Of a stretch of DNA of 64,000 nucleotides, positions 54,434 to 64,000 are shown one piece after another (positions within the stretch are counted from its first letter, which is position 1; each line of letters starts with the position of its first letter). The position numbers were made by a program, and so were the translations under genes. The notes beneath the pieces were generated by a model. It did not search any database, had not been told where the DNA came from, and saw nothing but the letters and a program-made list of their open reading frames with translations. Where the stretch lies: positions 52,270,073 through 52,334,072 of the forward strand of contig CP136064.1 in NCBI GenBank assembly GCA_032622095.1, in the 5' to 3' direction. Origin of the DNA: Siphonodentalium dalli. Taxonomy: Eukaryota > Mollusca > Scaphopoda > Gadilida > Siphonodentaliidae.

Positions 54434-56614
54434 GTCTGGTCGATAAAAGGTTTGACCTAGAAAAAATTTGGACTAAGTTGGTTTTTATTCCATTTTGAAG
54501 AGGAATATTTCCTCTACAACATATCTAAAATCCGCTTTGAGCAAACTTTTTTACAGAGATTTTTAAAAATGCTCATTTTTCGACCTTGCGAAGTACGTTT
54601 TTCTACAATATCCCTCATCGGCGACACCAGAACGCATTAATCCTCCATCCGATATATACCAGTTTGTGTAAACGAGTATAGGGGGCGAATAGAGTGACAA
54701 GGACAGAAAACAATGCAATCGCGGCGATGAAATGGCTGTCAAAATGGCCGCAACTACAATCCATGCTACGATGATAGCAACATATTGGATAACCCCCTAT
54801 AAGCGAAAATACACATTTGTAATTTACAAGAATGTTGTTATATATCTTTAAAGGTACACATATAATTAAAACAGATCTATCTGAATGATTTATCGATCAC
54901 TGCTACGCACGTTAACCCAATGATTTACGTTCGGGTTTTCTTATTAGAATACATCCAACAGTCGGACCAAAAACAGTTATTTTGGGCATGAAACACACGA
55001 AGTAATATTTTGTCACACAGTGCGTGGTAGTTTCCTTTTGGAATGATGATTAATTATTGAATGTAAAGCAGAAACTGAAGAGCCAACCCTATCTGTGTAA
55101 ATACTAGTTATATTTCCAGAATTTTCAACTCTCTCCGTGACAATAAACCATACACGTATGTCGTAATGCTGATTATACTGTCAAGAAACACTTATCTCTT
55201 CAACAGACTAGTACCATATCTCACTAGATCGAAGAGACTGTACGTCGTACATTTTATTTAGTACTAATATTCATGGTGCTCTCAAACCGGTTTCTTAGTA
55301 GACAATTATGTTCAAATTACTTCAATCGGCACTTTACAACATGAATATGTACCCCGCAATACACACTATTAGTTGTCAGTATCTTGTTGTTTGAAATTAT
55401 GTTACCATTGCCACCCACATACTTGCGCTAAATATCAGGTCATCAGCGTTTACAGTTATTAGTTCTGCGTTTACCATTCACTCAATGTTGCTATTTATGG
55501 CTTTGCATGCAGCAGATATGTGTAACATTAGGGAGAATGGGTAAACGCGGCGATGCGGTTGCAGAAAAGGTCGTACGTTTCGCGTATATGTGGCCTTAGT
55601 GCATTTAAGTGCACATAATTTCCAGGTATAAAGACAGTCTCTGCCATAGAGTATGTAGGCAAATTGGGTTATGAGGAGAATTTATTGAAGATAGTCTATT
55701 GTAATCCTTTGTATTTTGATAAATTGCGTTCATGGTATACCACCATGTATTTGTGTGATAAAAATGAAATATTCGTGTTTAATCACTTGACCGGAGGCAA
55801 CTATGACTACTATTTTAAGACACGGACAATAGGATCTACACATTTTACCTAGTACCATATGAATAGCTCTCATACTGTTCTATAGTAGTGAATTTTGACA
55901 GACTGTGTGTTGTAGATTCAAAAATAAATTATTATCGGTCACATTCGTGAGACTGTTTTCATTACATATATTTCTGCTTCTAGAAAAGGTCACACAATGA
56001 GTACATCCCTATTAGATCACATTTAACTGTTTTAATACACATATATTACACGATTCAAGATAAACAGTACAGATAAAACTGCGTTATTCTTCTATTTCTT
56101 GGCGCCCAAAAAGTTCCATTCAATCGTTGTATGAGACCTGGCTTTCGGTTGCTCTCTCGCGAGATACATTAGAGAGAATTCTTACATACTATTATCAATA
56201 GCTCCCCTTATACTCTGAAATCATTCTTCCTCGTATAATTCGACGGCCTGTTCGTTCTTATATAACCAGCTATTCAATTTTCCGCAAATTGTAAATTTCA
56301 TTCGATTTTGTCCATTTTGGCGGCCATTTTGGACAGACATTCTACCGATATGGTTTACGACTAAGGATTGTTTGTTGGATTTTATTTTATTACTAATTTG
56401 GTATTTGTTGGCGCACCTACCACCGAAATTCAGGATTTTTCTGTACCAACTGCCATCATGGACGCCATCTTGTATTACAGAAAATGCTCAAAGCGGATTT
56501 TAGCGGATTTTGGATATGTTATAGAGGATATATTCCTCTTCAAAATGGAATAGAAACCAACTTAGTCCAAATTTGTTCTAGGTTGACCCTAAAAGTTTAG
56601 TTTATCGACCAGAC
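54434..56614. mobile_element. 2.2-kb TIR transposon inserted in the LINE
   Basis: Terminal inverted repeats of ~100 bp start GTCTGGTCGATAAA on both ends and continue through CCTAGAA.AAATTTGGACTA, AGTTGGTTT.TATTCCATTT and TGAAGAGGAATAT. The right arm carries ~10 extra bases. TA lies at both boundaries. No transposase frame was seen. It interrupts the LINE just before the catalytic ADD box expected between NDIPYNPLHT and LWTTG. Confidence 0.75.
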
Positions 56615-58352
56615 TAACAGGTCATGTATGTAGTGGATTGTAGGGTATGTCGTTGACGTAAATTAAAAAAAGTAACGGACTTAAGACGGACCCCTGGGGC
56701 GTCCCAGCTTTAAGGTTGACGCTGTCTGAAATTTCTTCCCCGACCGTTACTTTGATAGATCTTTGCATGAGAAATGAGGAGATAAGTCTTAACATGTTTG
56801 TGGGGATGTCGGTGGTTGTTTTAAGTTTGTATCGAAGGCCGTGGTGCCAAACTGAGTCGAAGGCCATTTCTACATCCAAGAAATGGCGGCCCCCGGCCCA
56901 TTGCTGTGCGCATATCTTCTACTATTCTATAGATATGTTCGGTTCCCTCTTTGCCTTTGCGATATGCACGTTGAAATTTATTGAAAAAGATTTGGTTCTC
57001 TAAATAATTTCCAGGTATAAAGACAGTCTCTGCCATAGAGTATGTAGGCAAATTGGGTTATGATGAGAATTTATTGAAGATAGTCTATTGTAATCCTTTG
57101 TATTTTGATAAATTGCGTTCATGGTATACCACCATGTATTTGTGTGATAAAAATGAAATATTCGTGTTTAATCACTTGACCGGAGGCAACTATGACTACT
57201 ATTTTAAGACACGGACAATAGGATCTACACATTTTACCTAGTACCATATGAATAGCTCTCATACTGTTCTATAGTAGTGAATTTTGACAGACTGTGTGTT
57301 GTAGATTCAAAAATAAATTATTATCGGTCACATTCGTGAGACTGTTTTCATTACATATATTTCTGCTTCTAGAAAAGGTCACACAATGAGTACATCCCTA
57401 TTAGATCACATTTAACTGTTTTAATACACATATATTACACGATTCAAGATAAACAGTACAGATAAAACTGCGTTATTCTTCTATTTCTTGGCGCCCAAAA
57501 AGTTCCATTCAATCGTTGTATGAGACCTGGCTTTCGGTTGCTCTCTCGCGAGATACATTAGAGAGAATTCTTACATACTATTATCAATAGCTCCCCTTAT
57601 ACTCTGAAATCATTCTTCCTCGTATAATTCGACGGCCTGTTCGTTCTTGTATAACCAGCTATTCAATTTTCCGCAAATTGTAAATTTCATTCGATTTTGT
57701 CCATTTTGGCGGCCATTTTGGACAGACATTCTACCGATATGGTTTACGACTAAGGATTGTTTGTTGGATTTTATTTTATTACTAATTTGGTATTTGTTGG
57801 CGCACCTACCACCGAAATTCAGGATTTTTCTGTACCAACTGCCATCATGGACGCCATCTTGTATTACAGAAAATGCTCAAAGCGGATTTTAGCGGATTTT
57901 GGATATGTTATAGAGGATATATTCCTCTTCAAAATGGAATAGAAACCAACTTAGTCCAAATTTGTTCTAGGTTAATGTATGTAGTGGATTGTAGGGTATG
58001 TCGTTGACGTAAATTAAAAAAAGTAACGGACTTAAGACGGACCCCTGTGGCGTCCCAGCTTTAAGGTTGACGCTGTCTGAAATTTCTTCCCCGACCGTTA
58101 CTTTGATAGATCTTTGCATGAGAAATGAGGAGATAAGTCTTAACATGTTTGTGGGGATGTCGGTGGTTGTTTTAAGTTTGTATCGAAGGCCGTGGTGCCA
58201 AACTGAGTCGAAGGCCTTTTCTACATCCAAGAAATGGCGGCCCCCGGCCCATTGCTGTGCGCATATCTTCTACTATTCTATAGATATGTTCGGTTCCCTC
58301 TTTGCCTTTGCGATATGCACGTTGAAATTTATTGAACAAGTTTTGGTTCTCT
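55615..58352. repeat. Tandem duplication, 1.39-kb unit
   Basis: Bases 55615-57003 and 57004-58352 are the same sequence, comprising the right half of the TIR element plus part of the LINE RT. They differ by a handful of substitutions (e.g. GAGGAG/GATGAG, TTATAT/TTGTAT) and a ~40-bp deletion in the second unit at 57975. The near identity implies a very recent event or an assembly artefact. Confidence 0.92.
56622..57003 (-). pseudogene. LINE reverse transcriptase core, duplicated copy 1
   Basis: It reads FQRAYRKGKEGTEHIYRIVE, MDVEMAFDSVWHHGLRYKL (box A with K changed to M), SFLMQRSIKVTVG and AGTPQGSVLSPLLFLIYVND (box B). It is truncated upstream at the duplication junction. Confidence 0.85.
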
Positions 58353-58445
58353 AAATGGGCTAATATTCTAGTGCTGATAATTCGTTCGAAAAGTTTTCCC
58401 AGACATTGAAGTAAGCCGATGGGTCTAAAATTGGTAGCTATTTTA
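57976..58445 (-). pseudogene. LINE reverse transcriptase core, copy 2
   Basis: It continues further upstream than copy 1: KIATNFRPIGLLQCLGKLFE, RIISTRILAHLENQNLFNKF, then the box A motif with the usual VEKAFDSVWH and box B GTPQGSVLSPLL. It is cut off upstream by an inserted LINE at 58449. Confidence 0.87.
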
Positions 58446-58448
58446 GTG

Positions 58449-59080
58449 TAAACATATTTTTATTTCCAAACCAAATAATTGACATAATACACAAATGACA
58501 TAAATATACAACATATAAGAGTTAATTTTGGAAATGAGGATCAGACAACAAGCCCGAGGGCTTATATGAAGTCTTCTCCTCTTTGGCGACATGTCCCTTC
58601 CTCAATAAGTGAGGGAGGGGTATCGATCAGATGGGATGGGATTGAAATAAAGGTTTAGGAGAAGTGGAGATATATAACTAAATTTGAGTTAGGGATGAAA
58701 AAAGGAAGAATATAGTGTTAGGAATAGCATGATGTAGGGAAAGATAGGGAGAGCGAGAGCAAGAGGGTGAGAGAGCAGAAGACGTGGGGGACAGATGGAT
58801 CGTGAAATGATGACATGTGGTGGTGGGGAATTTTCAATAATTGAGTGTTATGTGGTTACAATTATGCTCGTATATAGTAAGTTGCATGCGTCAGAAGCTA
58901 TGGGAAGGGGTCAATCACATTGGCTGTTAACTGGTTCCATCCGTCAAAAAGTTATTAATTAAACAGGCACATACGGCTACGAGTGTTCATAATCAAAGTA
59001 TGTCGTGGAATATCTATCTTTCGTGAGAACAAGTACGTATTCAGCAGCACTAACTCGAAACAGGACAATTCCTATTTCAA
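58449..59080 (-). mobile_element. 5'-truncated LINE inserted in the older LINE
   Basis: The minus strand ends GGTTTGGAAATAAAAATATG TTTAC, a LINE-like 3' end. The inserted segment separates IPKPGKDHS (right) from KIATNFRPIG (left) of the older element, which are adjacent in related LINEs. The flanks ACACTAAAATAG and ACACATTGAAATAG suggest an imperfect target duplication. Confidence 0.65.
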
Positions 59081-59950
59081 TGTGTTCACTGTGATCCTTG
59101 CCCGGTTTTGGAATCATTACCCCGATATCAGATTTCCAGGATTTGGGGAAGTAGCCGTGTTGTAAACATTTGTTGTATATAAGTTCTAGTCTATCGAACA
59201 GTGATTTAGGACCCTGTTTGATTATTCCAAAAGTTAATTCGTCATCCCCCGGGGCTTTGTTTGGTTTTGCACGCTTAAGGCATTCTTGGATTTCTAGGGG
59301 TGTGATAGGAGTTGCTAATGTGCTTGTCGTCTGCCTTGGATATGGGTGATTACATGTTCAATTACTTCTTTTCGGAATTTTTCACTAAATTGGTCCCATG
59401 TGTGGGTTTTGTGTATATTTTGTAGTGACGTCGCAAAAATTTTGGCTTTGTCTTGTTGTTTGTGAATGTTTCGTCTTTGAGTGGTTTGGAATTGTTGTTT
59501 GAGGTAGCTTGGCTGGTTAATACTTTGAATGTTTTCCATAATTTCCCATCTAATTGTCTGTTCCCGAGTTCGGTATACATATAGTTACCCTTTCCCAAGA
59601 TTCCCGTTTAACTGCTTTATTTACTTGTCTGGTCAAGTTGTTGTACATGGTCCTGTATTCGATGTCTTTTCGATGTTTTTGCATTAATCTGCATGTTTTG
59701 CGTTTGAGGTGAATTAATTCTAATGTTTCCCTAGATACCCTCCAAGTGTTTTGCTTAATTTTCTGTTTTGGGCATGCTGTGTCAATGACATCCTTAATAA
59801 TATTAGATATTGTTTTGGCTGCCATTTCGATGTCCTTTGGAGTATTAATTTCTGTGTTGTCGATGTTTAGGTTAATGAGTTCCCTGAATTTGTCCCAATC
59901 TGCATTTCTAAGGTTTTTTCGATAGCCGTCGTCTTTGTAAATTTCTAACT
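59081..59950 (-). pseudogene. LINE ORF2, N-terminal RT and linker
   Basis: Frames read TVTELEIYKDDGYRKNLRNA, DWDKFRELINLNIDNTEI, QNTWRVSRETLELIHLKRKT (post-endonuclease linker), LKRAKPNKAPGDDELTFGII and YNKCLQHGYFPKSWKSDIGV plus MIPKPGKDHS (RT boxes 0-2). A few frameshifts are present. The endonuclease domain is missing and similarity stops at 59950. Confidence 0.8.
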
Positions 59951-59998
59951 CGGTAACGGTGCGGCTCGTTTGCAACGAGTGTGTTTTTGATTATGAGA

Positions 59999-60360
59999 AT
60001 AGAATAGAATAGTTTATTTCTTCCACCATTAGAAATGGTACAAAGAATGGATCAAACAATACATGATACGATACATACATAAAAGACAATAGACAACAGT
60101 GTGTGTGCATCCGATTAGGGACAAGACAGCCCATCCGTTGCTCGCCCCCAGCGCACGCCCACCGCCACTGAGTTCGGCTCTTAGAGTCGAACTCAGTAAC
60201 CCTGGTTATACGTTGGTAGCGCACAACGACATGAGCAATAGTTCGGAATCAGCTATGTTCAGATGCTAAATTATGGAAAAGACAGTGTATAACTTGCGGG
60301 TGCATCTCAACCATTTACTCGGGAGAACTACCAGTTTTTTCATTTAAAAAATTAACAAAT
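59999..60360 (-). mobile_element. 362-bp 5'-truncated LINE tail (TGAGA TSD)
   Basis: On the minus strand it ends GAAATAAACTATTCTATTCT, with a short ATTCT tandem tail. TGAGA is duplicated at 59994-59998 and 60361-60365. The empty-site sequence exists intact at 61572-61596, which confirms the ends to the base. Confidence 0.88.
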
Positions 60361-60463
60361 TGAGAGAATTGGGAATACTAATACTTTTGCGCGTTTGCTT
60401 GAATAGCGAAAAAAGTTTGTATTCACAGTGCGTGAACAATTAGACATGAGCGATAAGCGTTAA

Positions 60464-61034
60464 AGGGGTACTGTACGCCAAATGTTGTTGTTGGTTTCTA
60501 TAGTCTCCGAGTCGGAGAATAAGGTAACAATTTTTCCATTATTTGAAAGTCTGTTGAGTACGAAGTCATGTTACGGATGACAAATTTACCGGAATGCAAA
60601 AATACAAATTGTCGTTGTCGAGTAATTTTTGTAAAGTTTTCAACCAAATGAATCAAATAAAAGTTATATTATATGCATACTAGTCCCATATAATCATTTA
60701 AGTTATTGTATCGTCGCTAGTCAGTGAGTGGCTTGAGTGTTCTCCTCGTATCATCGTAATATTTTAAGCGATGGGTTTAACAATCCAGTATCCCTCAATT
60801 ACTGTTTTTGATTACGGTAATTCGTAATTTAATTGACGCCATTTTATGGCTCCAGTCATAAATTCAATTTATATCAAATTATTAACTTTTAAATTATTAA
60901 ATTTTAAGATAGCCTATTAACCTGAGCGTTTACAGAATACATCTTCGACTCAAATTACTTATGTTTCTATATATTATCGATATTAGATCGTTGTTGTCAC
61001 CGGAAATTTAATGAAAATGGCGTACAGTACCCCT
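60464..61034. mobile_element. piggyBac-type MITE (TTAA flanks)
   Basis: The TIR AGGGGTACTGTACGCCA / TGGCGTACAGTACCCCT is perfect over 17 bp, between TTAA sites (60460-60463 and 61035-61038). The 571 bp are non-coding. Arm sequences near the start and end of the interior are not paired. Confidence 0.88.
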
Positions 61035-61990
61035 TTAATGCAGTGGCCAAGTTGAGTGGATTGTGAGCTGTGTTATGAGCTGTGGTCAGTAACACAGTGA
61101 TAGTGGAGTAACATTCTAGCGTTAGCCTTCGCCGGATTTATATCGTAAACTTTTAGCACATTGAGTTTAGTTATATATCAAAATATTCAAATTCAGAGCA
61201 CAAACATATGTGTGTGTAAACGAGTAGATTATGTTTATAACATGAATATAAGAAAGTTACACGGCTATTGATTATGCATGTAAAGTCATAACAATATGTA
61301 TTTATACTCATAGTGTCATACTCGTATAGTATAGGATATTATTTGTACAGATGAATTTCCGAACATTTGAGCTGCGGCTTTGATTGGGTTTCGGAAAACA
61401 GGTTTCCTCCTTAAAAAAAGGTGGTTTTTCCTGACCGTCGTCGCAGACCAGGTAGTTTGTTAAATTGTGTTACATGTAAATGTTCCATGTGCCCACTGGT
61501 ATGCAGTTTTCGTGTCTCCAATAAACGCCAGTCCGGTAACGGTGCGGCTCGTTTGCAACGAGTGTGTTTTTGATTATGAGAGAATTGGGAATACTATTAT
61601 TATATTTCCATTCCTTCCCGTCCGACCCCCCCCCCTCTACACGTAATGAAGAGTGGGCGCGACGAAACAAAAGGGGAGCAAACTTAACAAAAGCCATTGC
61701 AATGGGCTTGTTGTTTAATCCCCTTTCCATTCAATCGATTAACTATATTATTCTATTTTATTGTCAAAACTTTTGTCAAATGTATATATGTTATTATGAT
61801 TGGAATAAATATATTTACACTAATCACCAAATAGCTTATCGTATTGGTTCTATGAGAGGAGGCTTCATTTGTATCATAATGTTGAGTTCGATTTTTAATT
61901 GCATGATATAGCATCTTACCCCATATATTATAATGAAGAATACAGCAGTCACAATTTTCCAGCTTAATGAAAACAAATGTTGATATAAAG

Positions 61991-62432
61991 TGTGGCTGAA
62001 TTGGTCATTGTCGCATGGTTTCGATCAAAAAGACACACAGGGTCGCTCAAACGTGCAAAAAGACACATAGGGTGTCCCAAACGTGCAAAACGACACCCCG
62101 CGGGATCTCAAAGTCAACGGGAATTTACACCACTCGTCTGCTATTTACGGAACTGCGCTGCCAGTCAGACTCAAAGCGGATGGTATATATATATATGTCC
62201 ATTTAATTCCGTTGATATTTTACACCGATCACAAACAAATAATTATATTAATAATATTAATAAATATATAGCAGACGACTAATCTAAATTCTCGTTGTTT
62301 GGTGAGACTTTGAGATTCTGCGTGTCTTTTTGTACGTTTGTGACATCCTGTGTGTCTTTTTGCGCGTTTGAGAGATCCTGGGTGTCTTTTTGCTCGAAAC
62401 CATGCGACAATGACATATTCAGCGACAGTGTG
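61991..62432. mobile_element. Foldback element C (sub-repeat arms)
   Basis: The ends TGTGGCTGAATTGGTCATTG TCGCATGG / CCATGCGACAATGACATATT are inverted. Each arm holds three ~29-bp tandem units around AAAAAGACACACAGG.T...CAAACGTGC. The middle ~190 bp is AT-rich. Confidence 0.88.
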
Positions 62433-62944
62433 GTCCACTAAAGCATGTAGCAATCAACTGAATTAGGATACCGTTTAAAGAGATATGGTGGTCAGCTTTA
62501 ACTTGGTTATGAACCCATGACCCACAACTCACCTCAGCCCAATTTTGCATTGATCAACAATAAGGCATGACATGAAATTCTCAAATATAGAAAATGATTT
62601 ATGGGTAGTTGCTTTTCTAAAGGAAAATAATCATTAAATGTCATGAATCAAGAATAATTAAGTCTCCTCTCATTATCTTCAGATATGATACAATGGATAA
62701 ATGAACTGCACTAGTGAAAAAAATATATTATACAGAAGTTCTTGGTACCTGGAAATAGTGAAATTTTAAATATTTTTCATGCCATAAAAGTGAAGTCAAT
62801 GACATTATTATATCCAATTGTTTGATGGTTCTTAAATATTGTGACACAGTAATCGCTCGAACCAAATTTCACAAAGAAATTCCTGGCAGATTTTGAGAAA
62901 ATCCATTTTGAAATACCACTAAATTTTGACAAAACGTGCGTCTG

Positions 62945-63031
62945 GCCCTTAAATTGTCCTTCCCAAGACATATAATAGTGCTGCATGTCCTATATATACA
63001 TTAAGTGTCTTGGGAAGGACAATTTAAGGGC
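62945..63031. repeat. Perfect 26-bp-arm hairpin
   Basis: GCCCTTAAATTGTCCTTCCC AAGACA and its exact complement are separated by 35 bp. There is no flanking duplication that I can see. Confidence 0.93.
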
Positions 63032-63879
63032 TCTCGACTACTGTACATTCAGAAATCGAAATTGTAGTGCAACACATTATAAGCGATATAACATCTTTAA
63101 CGTAAACATTGAGCTACAATTACATAACACCTCGTCTTAAACATGTCTATATATACACATGCACCTATATAAGCAAATATAACTTTTTTTGAACATATGA
63201 AATTACATTCAAATAAAACTTCTAAAGCATCTATTTGATTCAGTCTATATAAAAAGCGACATATGATACAGGCTTCATTGAAATATCATCTTTATGATTG
63301 CGCATATGTAAACAATGAATTAGCTTCTCTGTACGTACACAATCGAGGAAAATCAGTCCACCGTGCAGTTATATACCAAACCACACAGTATAACTCATTC
63401 AAAACTATACCGGATGTATTTTAAAATCCGCACAGTACACATTGATCCACATTTTGTTTTGGAGGCTATATATATGGCTGTCTGCTCAATGACATGCCAT
63501 CTATCGTGCAGTGTTTGGTGCACCAATAACGATTGTGAAATGCGGACAACTTGATAACACGACGTCTTGTTTGATAACACGAGCTAAGTTTAGTGTAATC
63601 ACCATAAATTCATCTTGTGAGTATATTTTATTTACTTATATCAATACAACACAACTCATTTCCGAGAAATACATGCAAAAGCAAACACTTGGCATGGCTG
63701 TATATGCACAATACCTGTATCAGTACAACCACCTTGCTTGACCTCACGGTGGTTGTTTGGTATGACATTGTTAGAGAATATTCAAGGACAATACGATGTT
63801 GTTGACATTCATGTGACTACATTAGATCATATCAGTTCCGTGTTAATAACAAAGCCTCGACACATTTTATTACTTTCAG
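63032..63879. other. No gene recognised
   Basis: AT-rich sequence preceding the last candidate exon. No repeat was recognised. Confidence 0.35.
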
Positions 63880-63981
63880 TTTCTCAACATTACTGACATC
63901 GAACCCCCACATGTTTGAACAAGTTTTGTCAACACTATCATCAACACCAGAGTCCAAGAGCCCAAAAATAAGCACTCCTGT
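63880..63981 (+). CDS. Candidate internal exon, unrecognised
   Basis: It has a good acceptor (ATTTTATTACTTTCAG), an open frame FSTLLTSNPHMFEQVLSTLS followed by a Ser/Pro/Lys-rich stretch (STPESKSPKISTP), and a GTGAGT donor: 1 + 99 + 2 nt. It could belong to the same gene as the exon at 43690, but phases (0 out, 1-nt completion in) require at least one exon between. The family is not recognised, and it may be chance. Confidence 0.35.
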
Positions 63982-64000
63982 GTGAGTGAGTATATTTTCA

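Larger units (their letters stand above)
59951..61596. repeat. 63-bp direct repeats flanking 1.15 kb
   Basis: CGGTAACGGTGCGGCTCGTT ... GATTATGAGA followed by GAATTGGGAATACTA occurs at 61534-61596 intact. At 59951 it is split by a LINE insertion (59951-59998 + 60366-60380). What the repeats are is unknown; the DNA between contains a MITE. Confidence 0.85.

Noticed and set aside
60100-60230. Possible tRNA-derived SINE around GAGTCGAACTCAG
   Set aside because: The GTCGAACTC-like word resembles a B box, but no A box at the right distance and no cloverleaf could be drawn; the segment lies in a LINE tail.

Overview
The window reads as nuclear DNA of a marine invertebrate, most probably a bivalve mollusc. 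It is AT-rich and intron-rich, has frequent ACATGTA-type words, and carries interspersed repeats with GGACGGACGG runs followed by GTATACCCCC...TTCGTTGC...GGGTATAA tails. It also holds many short DNA transposons and a Helitron with a minisatellite core. The phylum-level call is inference. No bacterial-style operons, tRNAs, rRNAs or CRISPR arrays were seen.

The one host gene I can reconstruct completely is SMG9, the nonsense-mediated mRNA decay factor that partners SMG8 and SMG1. It lies on the minus strand, from the start codon at 42018 to the stop at 70. I assembled 12 coding exons by eye (41929-42018, 33866-33961, 29116-29329, 26137-26231, 19339-19451, 16957-17068, 11721-11902, 10983-11083, 9856-9963, 7730-7846, 1251-1383, 70-148). 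All splice junctions are GT-AG with compatible phases, and they total 1440 nt, or 479 residues plus stop.

Almost all the remaining sequence below 42 kb is SMG9 intron filled with mobile elements. These include hAT elements with 8-bp target duplications, TTAA-flanked piggyBac-type MITEs, three TA-flanked palindromic MITEs and a 9-bp-TSD Mutator-like element. There is also a decayed pogo-type transposase gene, a foldback family built from 70-bp hairpins, LINE fragments, a head-to-tail pair of non-autonomous Helitrons (35926-37375), and a lone PIF1-like Walker A exon (40203-40306, plus strand).

From about 42 kb to the end the strand bias changes. A candidate plus-strand first exon (43690-43749) lies head-to-head with SMG9, with a hAT element inserted one base before its ATG. 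A second unrecognised plus-strand exon candidate lies at 63880-63981. Between them are foldback elements whose arms are made of sub-repeats (49.1, 50.7 and 62.0 kb), a spliced but broken MULE-transposase-like pseudogene (51095-51708), and a nested wreck at 53.8-61.6 kb. In that wreck a minus-strand LINE is split by a 2.2-kb TIR transposon, part of the composite is tandemly duplicated, and truncated LINEs are inserted further upstream.

The observations most worth a second look are the triplicated, in-frame splice acceptor of SMG9 exon 10, the repeated exon-9 end and donor around a foldback insertion, the tandem Helitron, and the hAT insertion at the start codon of the divergent gene. Gene models come from reading frames and splice consensus only; no alignment or transcript search was run.
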